In this document: piece after piece, positions 46,231 through 57,919 of the stretch
How positions within the stretch are numbered: the stretch's first letter is position 1
How the letters are laid out: the number at the start of each line of letters is the position of its first letter
NCBI GenBank assembly: GCA_002633005.1
Contig: NMRA01000109.1
Location: 408,624 to 470,623 of the forward strand
Direction: 5' to 3'
Origin: Phoronis australis
Taxonomy: Eukaryota; Phoronida; Phoronidae
DNA length: 62,000 bases
Notes under the pieces: generated by a model
What the model was told of the DNA's origin: nothing
The model's database searches: none
The model's input: the letters and a program-made list of their open reading frames with translations, nothing else
Translations under genes and position numbers: made by a program

Positions 46231-47830
46231 TGGAATGAGATATTTCATCAATATAAAATTGACTTATTATTACCAAATTCAGCTAATTTCTACATATTTT
46301 CTCTAGTTAAGAATCGCAAAAAGTAGTGAGATGTGAAGTCTCTCACGTTTTATGAATGAACTTGCCTGAGAGTACGATACTACACTTATGGTTATCCGAT
46401 TTAAATGTAAACTAGGCATTTTATTAACGTAAGCTAAAAGATAACAAACAGTTTCTCATTCTGCTCCTTGAGCATTAAAAAGAAACAAGAAATGACGTGC
46501 AGTTTATAAGTCTGGCGTATATAAATTTAGCACGAAAAACAGCACAACACTTCTTTTCGTTTTCTTTTCTGTTGCTCTAGCGTGTTAACGCTATCACCTG
46601 CAGTGCATGTTTGAACCTATTGAAAAATTTAAAACTGGAAAGTGAAGCAAAGATGTACTTGGCCACACCAATACTTTTTTTAGCCAATTAGGGAACGAGA
46701 TGAAATGAAACGTACATTTTGCTTGTATAACACTTGTTTTTGTCCGATTAAATTTGAAATTAACCATTGTTTGTACCTTTTTAGCGTAGATAAAGTTTGG
46801 ATATCGACAAATTCGCCTTTTTCTTCAATTATTTTCGTAGTTACCAAGCTTTTTGTGAACTGCTTTAATGGACGCCATGATCAATTCACGCAAACTGCGT
46901 TTCAAATGCAATTACTGTAGTATGTATATTTTTACTTGAAATGAATTTTATATTCAAGTTTGCATCACTTGTTTACAGTTCCCATCGAGCAAGTGCAAAC
47001 CAGTGAAACATACGTGGTATTCAGAATCATAACTCACAGAATGTTTCGATTTTATTAATGTCTATTTTCCCAGCTTGAACATGCGCATGGACATTCCCGT
47101 TTGACTGTATTCTTTGACTTGAGTGACAATATTGGACACAAGAATCAAAATGACTATATCAAGTTTTGGAAAGTGGTACATGAGTTTTTATTCTCCATGA
47201 AATTTGTTTTATTGTCTTCAATTTCCCTACATGGCATATGTTTTGTAAAACACGTCTCATTCTGAAGGTCGAATAGGTCCAACTTGGTCTTCGTAAATAT
47301 TGCTATTACCATTTTAGGTTTCTGGAATTATGGGACAGTGCACTTGCCAGTATAACAAATATGCACTATTATTTATTCTTTACAGAGCAAGTACAACCTT
47401 ATATTTCTTACTTTTACTACCTTCACTATTGAAATATTATGCATTTGTTTGGATGTTTTTTATTTTGTGATCAGAGACATTTCAGCCTGTTTTTTAAGTT
47501 TCTAAAGCACACATCAAGAAGCAGACTTGTCATTTCTGCTTTTACGGTAGAATTCTAAATTCTCATGAGACACTTTCACTCGAAGTTAAATTCGCTCATT
47601 TCCATAATTTAGTGCTTGTAGTATTTTTAACGGGGAGGATTCAAGTGCCCTACAGTAGATGGCACTGAGGGAGTTTCTGTATACGCCATCTTGTAACACA
47701 TTGATGGACGAGCATTCATTTGTCTAATTTTAACTCCTCAAACTGGTGTGCACGTATCTGAACAAGGCTGTTGTAACGTGATCAATAACGTTAAATAACT
47801 GTAACCTCATTTAAAGCTATACATGTATTA
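46231..47830. other. No gene; one exon-less unit copy at 47240-47420
   Basis: 47250-47395 has the pre-exon blocks (ACGTCTCATTCTGAAGG.CGAATAGGTCC, GTTTCTGGAATTATGGGACAGTGCACTTGCCAGTATAACAAAT) up to TTCTTTACAG, but no GTRAG donor follows, so the exon looks lost. The rest is featureless. Confidence 0.45.
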
Positions 47831-47835
47831 CATGT

Positions 47836-47908
47836 ATATATATATATGTGTGTGTGTTTGTGGGTGTTGCTGTGCGTGCGCGTGCGCGTGCGTGTGCGTA
47901 TGTGTGTG
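47836..47908. repeat. TA/TG/CG dinucleotide microsatellite
   Basis: TATATATATATGTGTGTGTG followed by TGCGTGCGCGTGCGCGTGCG, an alternating purine-pyrimidine run able to adopt Z-DNA. Confidence 0.95.
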
Positions 47909-48453
47909 AGAGAGGATGTGTAGTTTTAAGCGCATCCCTTGTAGATGTGAATAAACAGTTTTATTAGAGTACGCTACCCACATACGTACATGTATCTTTA
48001 CATGATTTTTAATTATGATTAACGATGAACCAAGATAAATTCCCCATTTTCCCTTTATCAATGCCTACATTGTCAGACCTCAAGATGTACATGTACATTC
48101 CTGTCGGACTAGGTTCCTTAACTGAAGTGGCGATGTTGGACGGTAGAATACAAATGACATCGTCTGGCTTTGGCGACTGGAACAGTTTTTTACTCATGAA
48201 CATCATTGCGATTTCATTGTTTCCATAATCGCCTAGCAGTACTCTCCATACATACCAACTGATTTCAGATCGTGTGCCACATTTTGAAGAGACGAATGAG
48301 CCAACTTCGTTATTGATATAGATTGAAATTACAGTTCATATGCTGGTGGAGATACCTTGCACATGTCGATATAAAAATGTATTTTGCTATTAGTACATAT
48401 CTAATATTTATCAATGTATAAAAGAACCCGGTATTTCTTTTTGTGATTTACAG

Positions 48454-48477
48454 ATAATCGGATGAGTATTTCCAGAT
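48454..48477 (+). CDS. Candidate micro-exon 10 (24 nt, phase 1-1)
   Basis: Acceptor TTTTTGTGATTTACAG, donor GTGAGTATTTG. Phase 1 reads (D)NRMSISR; both other phases are closed by stops, so this exon tests the phase assignment most strictly. Confidence 0.52.
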
Positions 48478-49720
48478 GTGAGTATTTGCTAAACCACTTG
48501 TGTTCAATAAGTACGACTAAATGACATCATTCATCAAGAAATAGTGCCAATTTCAACTTCAGCGAGTTTCAGATACAATCAATATGTCTATCTTTACACG
48601 AAGATTTTATATTTTCAGATATGCATCAATTCTTTAGAGTTTTCATTGAGCAAGGCTGAACCAGTATAACCATAAAACTCTAGCTCTTGAATGACAAAAT
48701 CGACCTCGTGCTGCTCAAGTTGCGCCACACGTGCGTGGAATTTGTCTGCATTCTGTTTTACCGGTGTTGGTTTTTGCTGTGAAATTCATTCATACTTTAC
48801 GAAGCTCCAACGTTTTTCAACAAAATTTCAAAAAACATATCGTTACAAAGCATTTCACCAGTTCCTGATAGTGTATGATTATACAAAAAAACAAAAGATA
48901 ACTAATTTAATATAAACATACTTACCATTTTGCACAACGGACAGGTTTAAATAATATGGTTAATTTAAAGATCAAGAGCACCACCAAAATGCTAAAATTG
49001 AAAAGATGTGTTGCTGATGATGTGTTACTGAGGCTGACTTTTGGACAGGCACAGCCACTCTGTCGCCAAGTAGTGGCGTTTTTTGCGCCTGGACCCGACT
49101 CTCTGTAACACGTTGAGGGATATTTGTGAGATTTGACAGTTTAATCGTATGGAGCTGTCGACAAATTGTCACAAGGGTCAAACTGATCCATATCGCCCTC
49201 TTGAGGCAAAATGTTTTTTTACGGTTACCGTGTGCCTTCCGATTTCATTGATGTATTTTCATGAAAGTTGGCAAATAAGTTTCAATTAGGGAACCGACAG
49301 AACCTTCTCATTTTGATGATTCCGTGCCTCTTGGTGGCCATTCTTTTATTTTTGTGTCCGTTTTCTGTCGAGCACTTCTCTATCTACAATACTGCTTAAA
49401 GGAGAAAGCTGAGAATTTGCACGTGTTCCTGGTAAGAACGTCATGATTAAAGTTAATTTCATACGGGTGCAACTACTGTGTCGACTCCTAGTTAAGAATG
49501 TTCCTAGTGACTTTGGCCGAATCTCCTTAACTCCTTGAAAGACCTTTGTTAAATTTGGAAGTTGAGTTCTTGTGGAACTGACAAAAAATGATAACATGAA
49601 GTTCAACAAATCGGTTTTTAGTTATTAGGTAACTACAACGCCTTTTTTTCGGGCAGACTTAATATTTTTTGCGCCAACTAATGGCCATTTAAATTTTCCC
49701 AAATGTTTTTGACATCTGAC

Positions 49721-49820
49721 ATCTCTCTCTCTCTCTCTCTCCCTCTCCCTCTCCCTCCCCCTCTCCCTCTCCCTCCCCATCCCCCTCTCCCTCTCCCTCC
49801 CCATCCCTCTCTCCCTCTCC
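49721..49820. repeat. CT/CCCTCT polypyrimidine tract
   Basis: (TC)n passing into CCCTCT/CCCCATC repeats, pure pyrimidine over most of ~100 bases; the Arg/Glu-rich ORF on the other strand is an artefact of it. Confidence 0.95.
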
Positions 49821-50122
49821 CCAAATGTCTTGTGTAACGACTTTTTACAGGCAGTTTTATACATGGAGGGCGTCAGAATTGATCGAAGACTGGAGCTAAA
49901 AAAAACAGAGCCCAATAATTCCTGGCATCCATTCTGGTTTACATGTCGCTTCCTACACGTACATGTATAAAGAATGATCAATGCAGTTATCGGGTCTGTT
50001 GATTAATTTTGCCAAAAATATGTTGTCTGGAATTGCTTCTTGTCTCGCTTGACAAAGCAATTGGAAACTGACCAATGATATTAGGTATATACGTTTGATC
50101 GAAACTCAGTCGAGCAGACAGT

Positions 50123-50359
50123 ATGAAATTCGCAGTTAAAACTCTCGCAGTTTTTCTCGGGGTCGCAAGTTTTTATAATGGAATACATTGTTCAAGTGCA
50201 GAACTTAGCATTCCAGGGTGGAGTACTGTAGCAGTCTCGCAGCTAGAAAAATCCCGTGTCTCCATTCAAAACACACGCCACTATTTCTCCGCCATGCTTT
50301 CTTACTGCGACCCTAATGCTTTTGAACTCTACTCAGGCCTAGATTTCTGTGGTGCATAA
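50123..50359 (+). CDS. Putative secreted 78-residue protein (or signal-peptide first exon)
   Basis: The ATG follows the conserved block CAGTCGAGCAGACAGT. Residues 1-25 form a classic signal peptide: basic start MKFAVK, hydrophobic TLAVFLGVASFYNG, likely cleavage after IHC or SS. The predicted mature part has two Cys (SYCDP and DFCGA) and ends at TAA 50357. Copies A (5330-5570) and B (38971-39200) of the same segment are broken, so this is the only intact one. There is no strong phase-1 donor inside; G|GTGCAT near the stop resembles the weak donor of 39811. It may be a one-exon gene, or the start of the micro-exon gene whose later exons follow at 50667, 59382 and 61264. Confidence 0.5.
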   Translation: MKFAVKTLAVFLGVASFYNGIHCSSAELSIPGWSTVAVSQLEKSRVSIQNTRHYFSAMLSYCDPNAFELYSGLDFCGA

Positions 50360-50479
50360 CTTATTTTTTTATTTTGTCAATGTCTACTTTGTCCAACATG
50401 AAAAGTGAGCAGTCGTTTTTTTTGCGATTTCATTATATTCACAATCCACTAGCAGTAATTCACCAACATTTCAACTGTT

Positions 50480-50760
50480 TTCATGTGATGTGTCTCATTC
50501 TGGCTTGACGAATAGGTCCATTTTGGGCATGGTACAGATTCTTATTACAATTCGCTGGTTGCTGGAATTAATGATCACAACACCGACAAATACACACTAC
50601 TTTAATACTCATGAAATGTTAACAAATCCTTAACATAACAATCTTTTCCTCATCTATGATTTACAGTTGGTCGAAAAAGAACTGGCGTGGGTGAGTATTG
50701 AACACACCACTACTACTCAATAAGAACGACCATCAATGCAAAGGGAGAAATAATTAAGTA
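50480..50760 (+). repeat. Micro-exon unit
   Basis: GATGTGTCTCATTCTGGCTTGACGAATAGG, AGATTCTTATTACAATTCGC, ACAAATACACACTACTTTAATACTCATG, TTAACATAACAATC, acceptor, exon, GTGAGTATTG. Good match to units U0-U2. Confidence 0.75.
50667..50690 (+). CDS. Candidate micro-exon 11 (24 nt, phase 1-1)
   Basis: Acceptor CTCATCTATGATTTACAG, donor GTGAGTATTG. Phase 1 reads (V)GRKRTGV, strongly basic, unlike its paralogues. It lies 308 bp after the signal-peptide ORF. Confidence 0.55.
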
Positions 50761-50849
50761 AAATTCATGGTAACCAAAATGTCAAACCTGTACGACTTAA
50801 TTGCGCATCTTTTCTTTACCCAAACTAAAGATTTCCCCCCTCAAAACCG

Positions 50850-51865
50850 TATTGAAATATACCCAACCGAGCCGACCTCGTGAAAAATAACCCCGGTTAG
50901 TTTTTTTACAGGGTCTAAATTTAATTTGAAGAATTTTCAACCCATGAAAAATGACCCAACGTCCGTGGAAAATGACCCGTCATTATTCAAGGTTTCCCCC
51001 CAATAGGGGGTTAGAAAAAGCAGACAGTGTGCGTGAGAAAAGAATTTATTTTAAAATTTTCGGCTAAGGGTCGCACAGTAGGTATATCAGAATAAGGGCG
51101 GGGATGGCGGATAGGAACGGTCCGAAATAATATGTTGGAGCGGGGCTGATCGCTTTGTGAGCGCACACTTACACGGTGTGGCAATAATATAAAACGCCAA
51201 CAAATGCTTGGTGCTTGGTGCTTGATCGGGGTACTTCAGATTCGTGAGAGAGGAATATCGTGCGTGAGAGAAGAATATTTGTTCGTCGGCAATTCCGAGC
51301 GATGCCCAGGGACGGAACTGAGTCTGTGTTCTTTGCTTTTTACATAACGGCGTTTTACTGTTGAGTCTAACTTGGTAAGTTGTATATCACAAGTTGGGCG
51401 GATGACCGCCGTAGCCAATATCTTACTCTGACGACTGATTAGCCCATTCTGGCAAATAGGGACGGAGCATAGACATGTCATACTATGATATACTGTGATG
51501 TCTATGGGGTGGAGGGTCAGCTCTCTTTTGTTCCATAATTGCTCCAATCTCCGATAAGATCTTATCTTCTATCCTCACTGGGCTCTGCTGTTAAAAAATA
51601 AATTAAGTTAGTACCACAAAAAAGATTATGCTCGGCAGTTAACAAAGGAGCTAGATATTATCACAAGCTCACAACCCCTGTACTGAACGGGAGAACGCCC
51701 TAATGAACTTTAAAACCTGTCATTAATTTGTATGACCCCAATGAGGTCATTTTTTCACAGTAGTTCACATTAAATTCAGACCCCATTAAAAGCGATCCGG
51801 GTCATATTTTACTTTTACAAAGTTACCCGGGGTCATTGTTTAAAACTGAGTGAACAGGCTTATTG
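50850..51865. mobile_element. Possible fold-back element
   Basis: 50875-50985 (GTGAAAAATAACCCCGG, AGGGTCTAAATTTAATTTGAA, ATGAAAAATGACCC) is matched in reverse complement by 51727-51850 (GGGTCATTG, TTCAGACCCCATT, GACCCCAATGAGGTCATTTTTTCAC). The arms are diverged and no target duplication is visible. The minus-strand ORF at 51236-51547 has no domain. Confidence 0.45.
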
Positions 51866-52549
51866 GGGCACAACGAAAGAACGTCCCGAGTGAGCGGCAT
51901 GTCTCCTGGATATAATGTATTTGCATCGAGCGACACGAATTAAATGATAGATTTGGGCGATCTTAGTGGTTTTCTTGAAAAAAAACAAAAATTAAAACGC
52001 TCGCAGTGGATTGACAGGCGTGCTGCCGCTCAGGCCACTCGAGAATTTGTAACTGGTTGCGATCTTCTAATAGTTTGATATTTTCTCTATCGACTGATTA
52101 ACTCTTAAAAACACATTTAAGTGCTACATCACATGTTTTTTGTATGTTTCTGTAAAAGGACAATATTCGGCCTCTTTATTTGTTAGATATCGCGCTTGAA
52201 AAGGACAATTTACCCCTTTTGTTTACACGGCAATTAGCCGTGTCACGTGACTAGTAGCACTCTACAATATGGCTTCAAGTTGTCACCTGCAATAGCGCGT
52301 GCGCCCGGTCTATAGTATTAAGATGTCTACGGGTGTTTTATTCAGATCCCTGTCCAATATACAACTGTTATCCGCCTTTTCTTGCCTGTGACGAGATCTC
52401 GAGATGACGTAACATGGCACGAAAAAGCAGCTTCACCTATCAGTTGACGAGCTTACATTAGGGTGATTGTATTCGCTTTTACTCATATTACTAGGGCTTT
52501 CTGGTTAGACCAATACATCTTAAATAATTAATTTCCGTTGAAGGTAGGC
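51866..52549. other. No recognisable feature
   Basis: Non-coding; two short similar GAAAAGGACAAT words at 52155 and 52198. Confidence 0.5.
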
Positions 52550-53170
52550 TTTAAGTGGCGGTGTTGGACACTGAAATACAAATGACCTCATAATGTGTAG
52601 CACCATGGTACATTTGTTTATTTTTTCTTCTTGAACTTTATAGTGATTTCAAAGCAAGACAACGGTGAGTTGAGTCACTTTTTTGTTCATGTTTCACATT
52701 TTCATGGTTTTTAAATAACGTGAAAGGGCCTTATACATGTACTGAAGATTGGTCATTATCCTGCCAAATGATATAGTCAACTGGAGACAAAGCTTGCTCT
52801 GTATTATCATCTGTTGTGGTTGAAATATATTTGTCAATTGGATTAAAGTTCCTGCATGTGGAGGATACTTGTGCACAATGCCAAGGAGAGTTGAACTCGT
52901 GGTTTCGTTCTACTTAGTATTTGGTGCAACATGAGACTTAAAGGGTAGTTATGCCGAGAAAATGCTCCAAGGCTTTTACTTCTCTAGCTTTCACTGTTGT
53001 GACTGTATATAGTTTCTTAGGTATAATGTGAATACCAGGAACAACTTGAAATGTGAAAAGGCTGAGATAGTTTGCGATATCTTTAAACACGGTATAATTC
53101 ATTAAGCTACTTAAATTACTCTCCATGAGTTGTAAGCTGTACAGGAGTTAGGTGTTCAAAACCAGGTTTG
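52550..53170 (+). repeat. Segmental duplicate, copy 2 (partner 44980-45740)
   Basis: Aligned blocks as listed for the partner. A possible 21-nt exon at 52643-52663 (acceptor TTTATAG, donor GTGAGT, open in phase 1) lies here, but the partner copy shows the same bases as ordinary intron, so I give it little weight. Confidence 0.65.
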
Positions 53171-53333
53171 GTATCAAAATAACATTTGCCATCATAGACT
53201 GGACCGCCAACTCCGTATACTTTCAATGGACGAAATCTGTGACCTTAGGCACAAGCCCTTACGTCATTATTCACTGGCGACATCTGGCTAAATTTTCTGG
53301 TGCAATTTCCGGCAAGTACGTCGTCTGTTAATC

Positions 53334-53580
53334 ATGGTCGGCTACTGTGTGGCCGGTTGTTCGGTCACACACGCGAAATGCAAAGGAATTAGCTTCTATG
53401 CCATCCGAAGACCCCATAATCGGCTGTGGGAAGAAAACCTTACTTCTTGTGTCAACGTGAATGGCAGTTGTTTCAGCAATAAGACTTTATAGATTTGTTC
53501 AAGGCACTTCGAAGATGAATGTTTTTAAGAGACTCTAATACTTAATCCTGTCTTCACAAATCCATTTTTGTTTTCTCCGT
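53334..53580 (+). pseudogene. THAP zinc-finger domain relic
   Basis: The frame from ATG reads MVGYCVAGCS, has a Trp in NRLWEENL, and then ICSRHFEDECF: the C-x(2-4)-C ... C-x2-H zinc ligands of a THAP DNA-binding domain, with the conserved Trp and the HFE motif. Beyond it, LILNPVFTNPF resembles the AVPTxF box. In-frame TAG at 53490 (codon 53) and TAA at 53526 break it. THAP domains occur in P-element-type transposases and in host regulators; no transposase body follows here. Confidence 0.75.
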
Positions 53581-55520
53581 TTTGATGAAAACTATCTGGT
53601 AAACTTTTTGACGAAAATTATCCGCTAAATTTCTTCCAAAGGTAGTGACTCGTAAACTCTTGTCCTTACGAGGAAGTTCAGCCATAGCCTAGCGAGCGAA
53701 TTAACCAAATTACTCTTCGCTGGCCCTGATCAGACGGTTGGTCTCAGCAGAATGCGCACATTTGGCCAGGATTTGGATCAGCGATTTCAACAAATTCACA
53801 TTCGTGTACAAATAAGTAGAACGCTGGAAAAAACCTTTAACATAAATAAAGATTACATTAATACTTCATAAATTACCACCCGGACCAGTCAAAATCTATC
53901 TCACAATTCAACAGCAGGTTACAGACTCATTTCATGTCGAATATATGTCGCACAAAATCTCTCGACTGCAGTCTATGAAAATGCAACCAACTTCTGTGAA
54001 AACTTGGAACAGGAACACCAGAGGGGTGTAAAGGTTGTTTTTATTCTTCAATGTTAAATTTTTTGTAAGCGGCCATATGGTTTTTTAAATTTCCGCCTTA
54101 AGTCCTAACATTTCTAAACTTAAGCCTTTCAAACGAACGTTTATGACGAAAACAAAATTCTTCAACCAGTTTTGTAAAGTCCTATGCCACCTGTAGGATA
54201 CATAATGAGCCAATTCCACTCCTAGTGTAACAAAAGGGTCCCGTGCATAAAGGATACTAAGTATTGCCCTTCTGAAATATTACCGTATGCGCCCTAATAA
54301 GCGGCCAGGGTGCTTAGAAAAATCCGCTTCAGGAAGGGGGCGCTTATTATAGCCCGAAAGTGGTTGAAACCCGGTCTCCGAAACAGGTGAAATCGTAAGC
54401 TAGAATTCATCAAAGCTACGCTCTGTGACGCATCTGTAACGTATGAACAGAGTTTCTACAAAACTGCAGTGCATTGCTATCAAACTTTGTTGTCAACTTA
54501 CGAGCATTTTTTAGAAAATACCACTGCCAAAAATCGCCGTGAATCACGCGAAACATTTCTACCTTACAAATCTGACAATCCCTAATCTCAGAAAATTCGA
54601 GCACCCGGCAAAAGATACTAATGATGAAATTCTGGTGATGATAATCACCCACTTTGTTTATTTACTTCACCTCAATTTGAAATACTTGGTAAAATGAAGC
54701 CCATTCGAGTAAGCATCATGTGGGTCCCAATGCCAACCCAATATATGATAGAACCCAACAAGCTCAAGTTGCTGTCAGGATGGGCATAAATAAGGAAATT
54801 TACTGTATCAACAGATTGGCCAAATAAAAATAAGATACAAAGTGTTGCTACAGTGCACACGTGCACGATACTTGGTCTATTATTTTCCCGTCGTAAATGC
54901 ATGAACCAATCAGATCACCAATGGCGCAAAGTTTTCGAAAACAGCACGATTTTTAGGGAGTCCTGTTTTACTGTTCTATTTATTTTCAAAACTTTATTGT
55001 GTTACATTTAGTTGATTTTCTGTTCAACTCAATGAAGCCACCTAATATGAATGCATTCAACACAATTAATGCATTGTAAAAACCAAAAGTTATGCTCTAT
55101 CAACGTTAGACAAAATCAGAACACCCCTTTCTTAAAAATGGGTTAAAACTTAGAAACAAAGGACACAAGTTTCCATCACTTGTAACGTTGATTTTCTACA
55201 TTGATGCTGGGGAGGAACAACAGTCTGGCGACAGCAACACGTAATCACACGAAGGCGATGATTTTCAAAATTTGATTCGTTTTCGTAGTATGTCTTTTTT
55301 CCCTATGGTTCAGGGCTATTTCTGAATCCAGGAACAATAACTGAAAAAGGCAGGGTTCGTGATAACGTTGGAGAACGGTAATATTTACATAAGGTGATAA
55401 AACTGTCATCGATATTGTCATCTCCTCTGTTTTCATCCAACCTTCCCAGATGAAAACTTGAATGAAGTGGACCTTCAGTACTTGAGTGTAGTCGGTAGGC
55501 CAGATCTCAAGCGTTCATCC
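53581..55520. other. No gene; a GCGCTTATTA repeat word at 54300-54360
   Basis: GCGCCCTAATAAGCGGCC and GGGGGCGCTTATTATAG form a short inverted motif of a type I have met as a dispersed repeat in marine invertebrates. ORFs on the minus strand lack domains. Confidence 0.45.
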
Positions 55521-56099
55521 TTGTGAGTACTTTGGGGGGCAACATAGTTTTTTCTATGTGGCTAGATAATATACCTATAAATCAATTTCCAAAAAGTTCC
55601 CACGTCTACACTTGCACATTTTTTTAAAAAAGGTTTTTTTGTTGCACAAAATATGATGCACATTCCTGCCACTTGGAAGCGCTTTTCTATTGAATTGACC
55701 AATCAGAGAGCCAGATTGTATTGTTGTGCTTAGTTACTTAAATATGGCTGCTCCCATGGAATGTGGTGCCTGTATAATTCAAGGTTTATCAAACAGCACA
55801 AACTTGTGATGCCAGAGCCCTAAAGAAGCTTAGGAAAGCTTCCTGACGAAAGCTGATGGACTCTGGAACTCTGTAGATCAGTAGATAAAAAAGAAGAAGA
55901 GGTGTCACAAACGTTTGTAAAGAAAACAGCTGCGTGTCCTGGTATAGCCTACACAGTATACTGCTGAGTGCTGTAGACTAGAAGACCACGTGTCAGACCA
56001 AAAAATTGAAAGGACATAGAACGACATAGCAACATTTCAAGGCACCAGCAGTAGTACTAAAGCTGAAGTTGGTGAAAGTGATACAGATGTTATCCAAGA

Positions 56100-57919
56100 T
56101 TTCCCAAGAAAATCAATTATACTTCCAATATCTGAAACACCCAATTAACCTGAACAAGATAGGAACATTCTGAAACATGAGTGCATCATTTGTTAGAAGG
56201 AAAAGTATATTATGGACCATATTTCAAGAAAGAGCAAGAACTATAGCTTTCAAATACAGGTACGTGTTTTTGAAAGGTACATCTTGGTGTTTTCCAGGTG
56301 TGTTTCAGTATTATCACAAGTTGTTTTTTTAAATGTTCAGCACCTTGGCTGCCTAGGCCTTAGACAATACCGCTGACCCAGTAGAGACGGTGATCATACC
56401 ATAGGTACTCCATATGCCGGACGCTTTTCGGCAAATTATGTGCCTATAAGTTTAGAAGTACCGCGTAGAGAGATGCCTCTGAGGAGGTCGTTAACAATTA
56501 AATACTCCTGCAATCCTATTTTTCGAACACTCCATTGTTCAGTTGCCACATTGACACTGCTTGCGCTAAGGGATAATCATATGGCGTTATACTGTGGGTG
56601 TGATTTTAAAGCACTTTGAGTCAAAAATTTTTGAGAAGGTTAAATTGGAGTAGATGGTTGCAAACAACATTCCCAAGTGGCCGTCATCCCCTGCCGTAGT
56701 ACTGGGATAAGGGGAATCTCTTCTCAATTTTTTGTAAACATTAATTACTTAGGTAGCTGCAATGATAATTAAATTAAAGTGCTTAAGTGGCCATCGTCAC
56801 TGTCGTAATTTGAGGACGATGGAAGCCACTGTCCATTTCGTCAAACGTCGATTACTTTCAGTGTAAATCGATTGACTATGGTTTTAGCATCTGATTTAAA
56901 AAAATTAAATTTCAATCACTGCACTGGTATATCAGCTGATTTAATTTCAGTTGCATCAACTAATCTAATTATGAGATGATCAACATTTTTTAGGCGACAG
57001 AACAGACGGCATGCAAATTTGTTAGGCTGGTGGTGGATCAGTTCCTGATAAGTCCGTCTGAAAAAGTTGCATGCCAACTCACTCATAGTTGATGATTAGT
57101 GTTAACAGTTCGGGTTTTTTTCAGTTGGACTTGTATCGCAAGCAACAGCTCAGTCCAGAGCCCTGAATATGCAAATGAAATTCAAAGATAAAGACCTTGT
57201 GTCTTAGAAGCCAAGTACCACAGATCATCATGCTATAAAAAATAGAAAGACAAAGATTGTGAATTGAGTGACAAATCCACAGTTTTCAGAGATGTTTTTC
57301 TACAGTTTTGTTTGGAGTTCATTGAATCAAAGCTTCTAGCACATGGAGATGTCATTTGCCTTTCAAAACTAAAGCAAGACTTTGAAGCTGTTCTTCAGAA
57401 GGCTGGTGTGCATGAAGTTATTTGGACAGGCAATCTTAAGAAATATTGTTGAAGGTACTCACTGTTGTAGTTTGTGCCCGACTAAGAGAAACGAAATTGA
57501 ATTGAGGCTAGTGTTCAATAATTCACTTGCTGACTCTAATGAACACAGCCCATTATAACATATTTTGAATCAAACGTTTGCCCAAATAGTGCCCGCCTCC
57601 AAACAAGGACTTAGTGTTTGACCCTTTATTGCCTTCGGGCCAATCACCAGTGTGCAGTGCTGTACCCTCTCCAATCGACCATAGTTGGCTCCTTGGCGGT
57701 GGAGCTTTGCAGTTAAAATGTATGACAATGCCTGCATCTCCATTGACAGTACTAAACGATGAACGCTGCAAGTGCAAAAAGAACATGTGTGCTGGGAAAC
57801 TGAGTTTGTGCTGCAATGCTGGGTCAAACTGTACAGAAATGTGCAGCTGTGACAACTGTAGTAACATCAGCAACACTGACTGCATAACATTGGATAGTTC
57901 TTTGACAAGTCAACCCTAA
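56100..57919 (+). pseudogene. Relic of a multicopy gene with cysteine-rich CXC-like C-terminus
   Basis: Coding traces on +: 56170-56261 (HECIIC, stop, KEKYIMDHISRKSKNYSFQIQ, then GTACGT donor); 57264-57449 (TVFRDVFLQFCLEFIESKL, KLKQDFEAVLQKAGVHEVIW); and 57614-57918, where SWLLGGGALQLKCMTMPASP precedes RCKCKKNMCAGKLSLCC and NCTEMCSCDNCSN. The last block has the C-x-C...C...C-C...C..C-x-C-x2-C spacing of TSO1/tesmin-like zinc-binding CXC domains. From memory, invertebrate genomes carry many uncharacterised proteins with this architecture. Stops between and inside the blocks indicate decay, although unannotated introns could explain some. Confidence 0.55.
56360..56560. mobile_element. Solo arm of the 15748-type fold-back transposon
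   Basis: TTAGACAATACCGC, ACTCCATATGCCGGACGCTTTTCGGCAAATTATG, then GCGTAGAGAGATGCC and AAATACTCC follow the order of the left arm at 15748-15960 with moderate divergence. No matching right arm nearby. Confidence 0.65.

Larger units (their letters stand above)
48000..50400 (+). repeat. Duplicon copy C
   Basis: Third copy of the duplicon, with all landmarks of A and B in order: ATTTTCCCTTTATCAATGCC (48043), micro-exon (48454), TTGAATGACAAAATCGACCTC (48688), AGCCACTCTGTCGCC (49051), GTGCAACTACTGTGTCGA (49467), CAGTCGAGCAGACAGT (50107). It is the only copy with an intact signal-peptide ORF. Confidence 0.75.

Noticed and set aside
47384-47410. TTCTTTACAG acceptor of a unit copy
   Set aside because: No donor within 60 bases; treated as a unit that has lost its exon.
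47828-48061. His/Thr-rich minus-strand ORF
   Set aside because: Translation of the TG/CG microsatellite.
49625-49981. Arg/Glu-rich 118-residue minus-strand ORF
   Set aside because: Translation of the CT microsatellite.
52643-52663. 21-nt phase-1-open segment between TTTATAG and GTGAGTTG
   Set aside because: The duplicate at 45080 shows it is ordinary intron sequence without splice sites; kept only as a weak candidate in the text.
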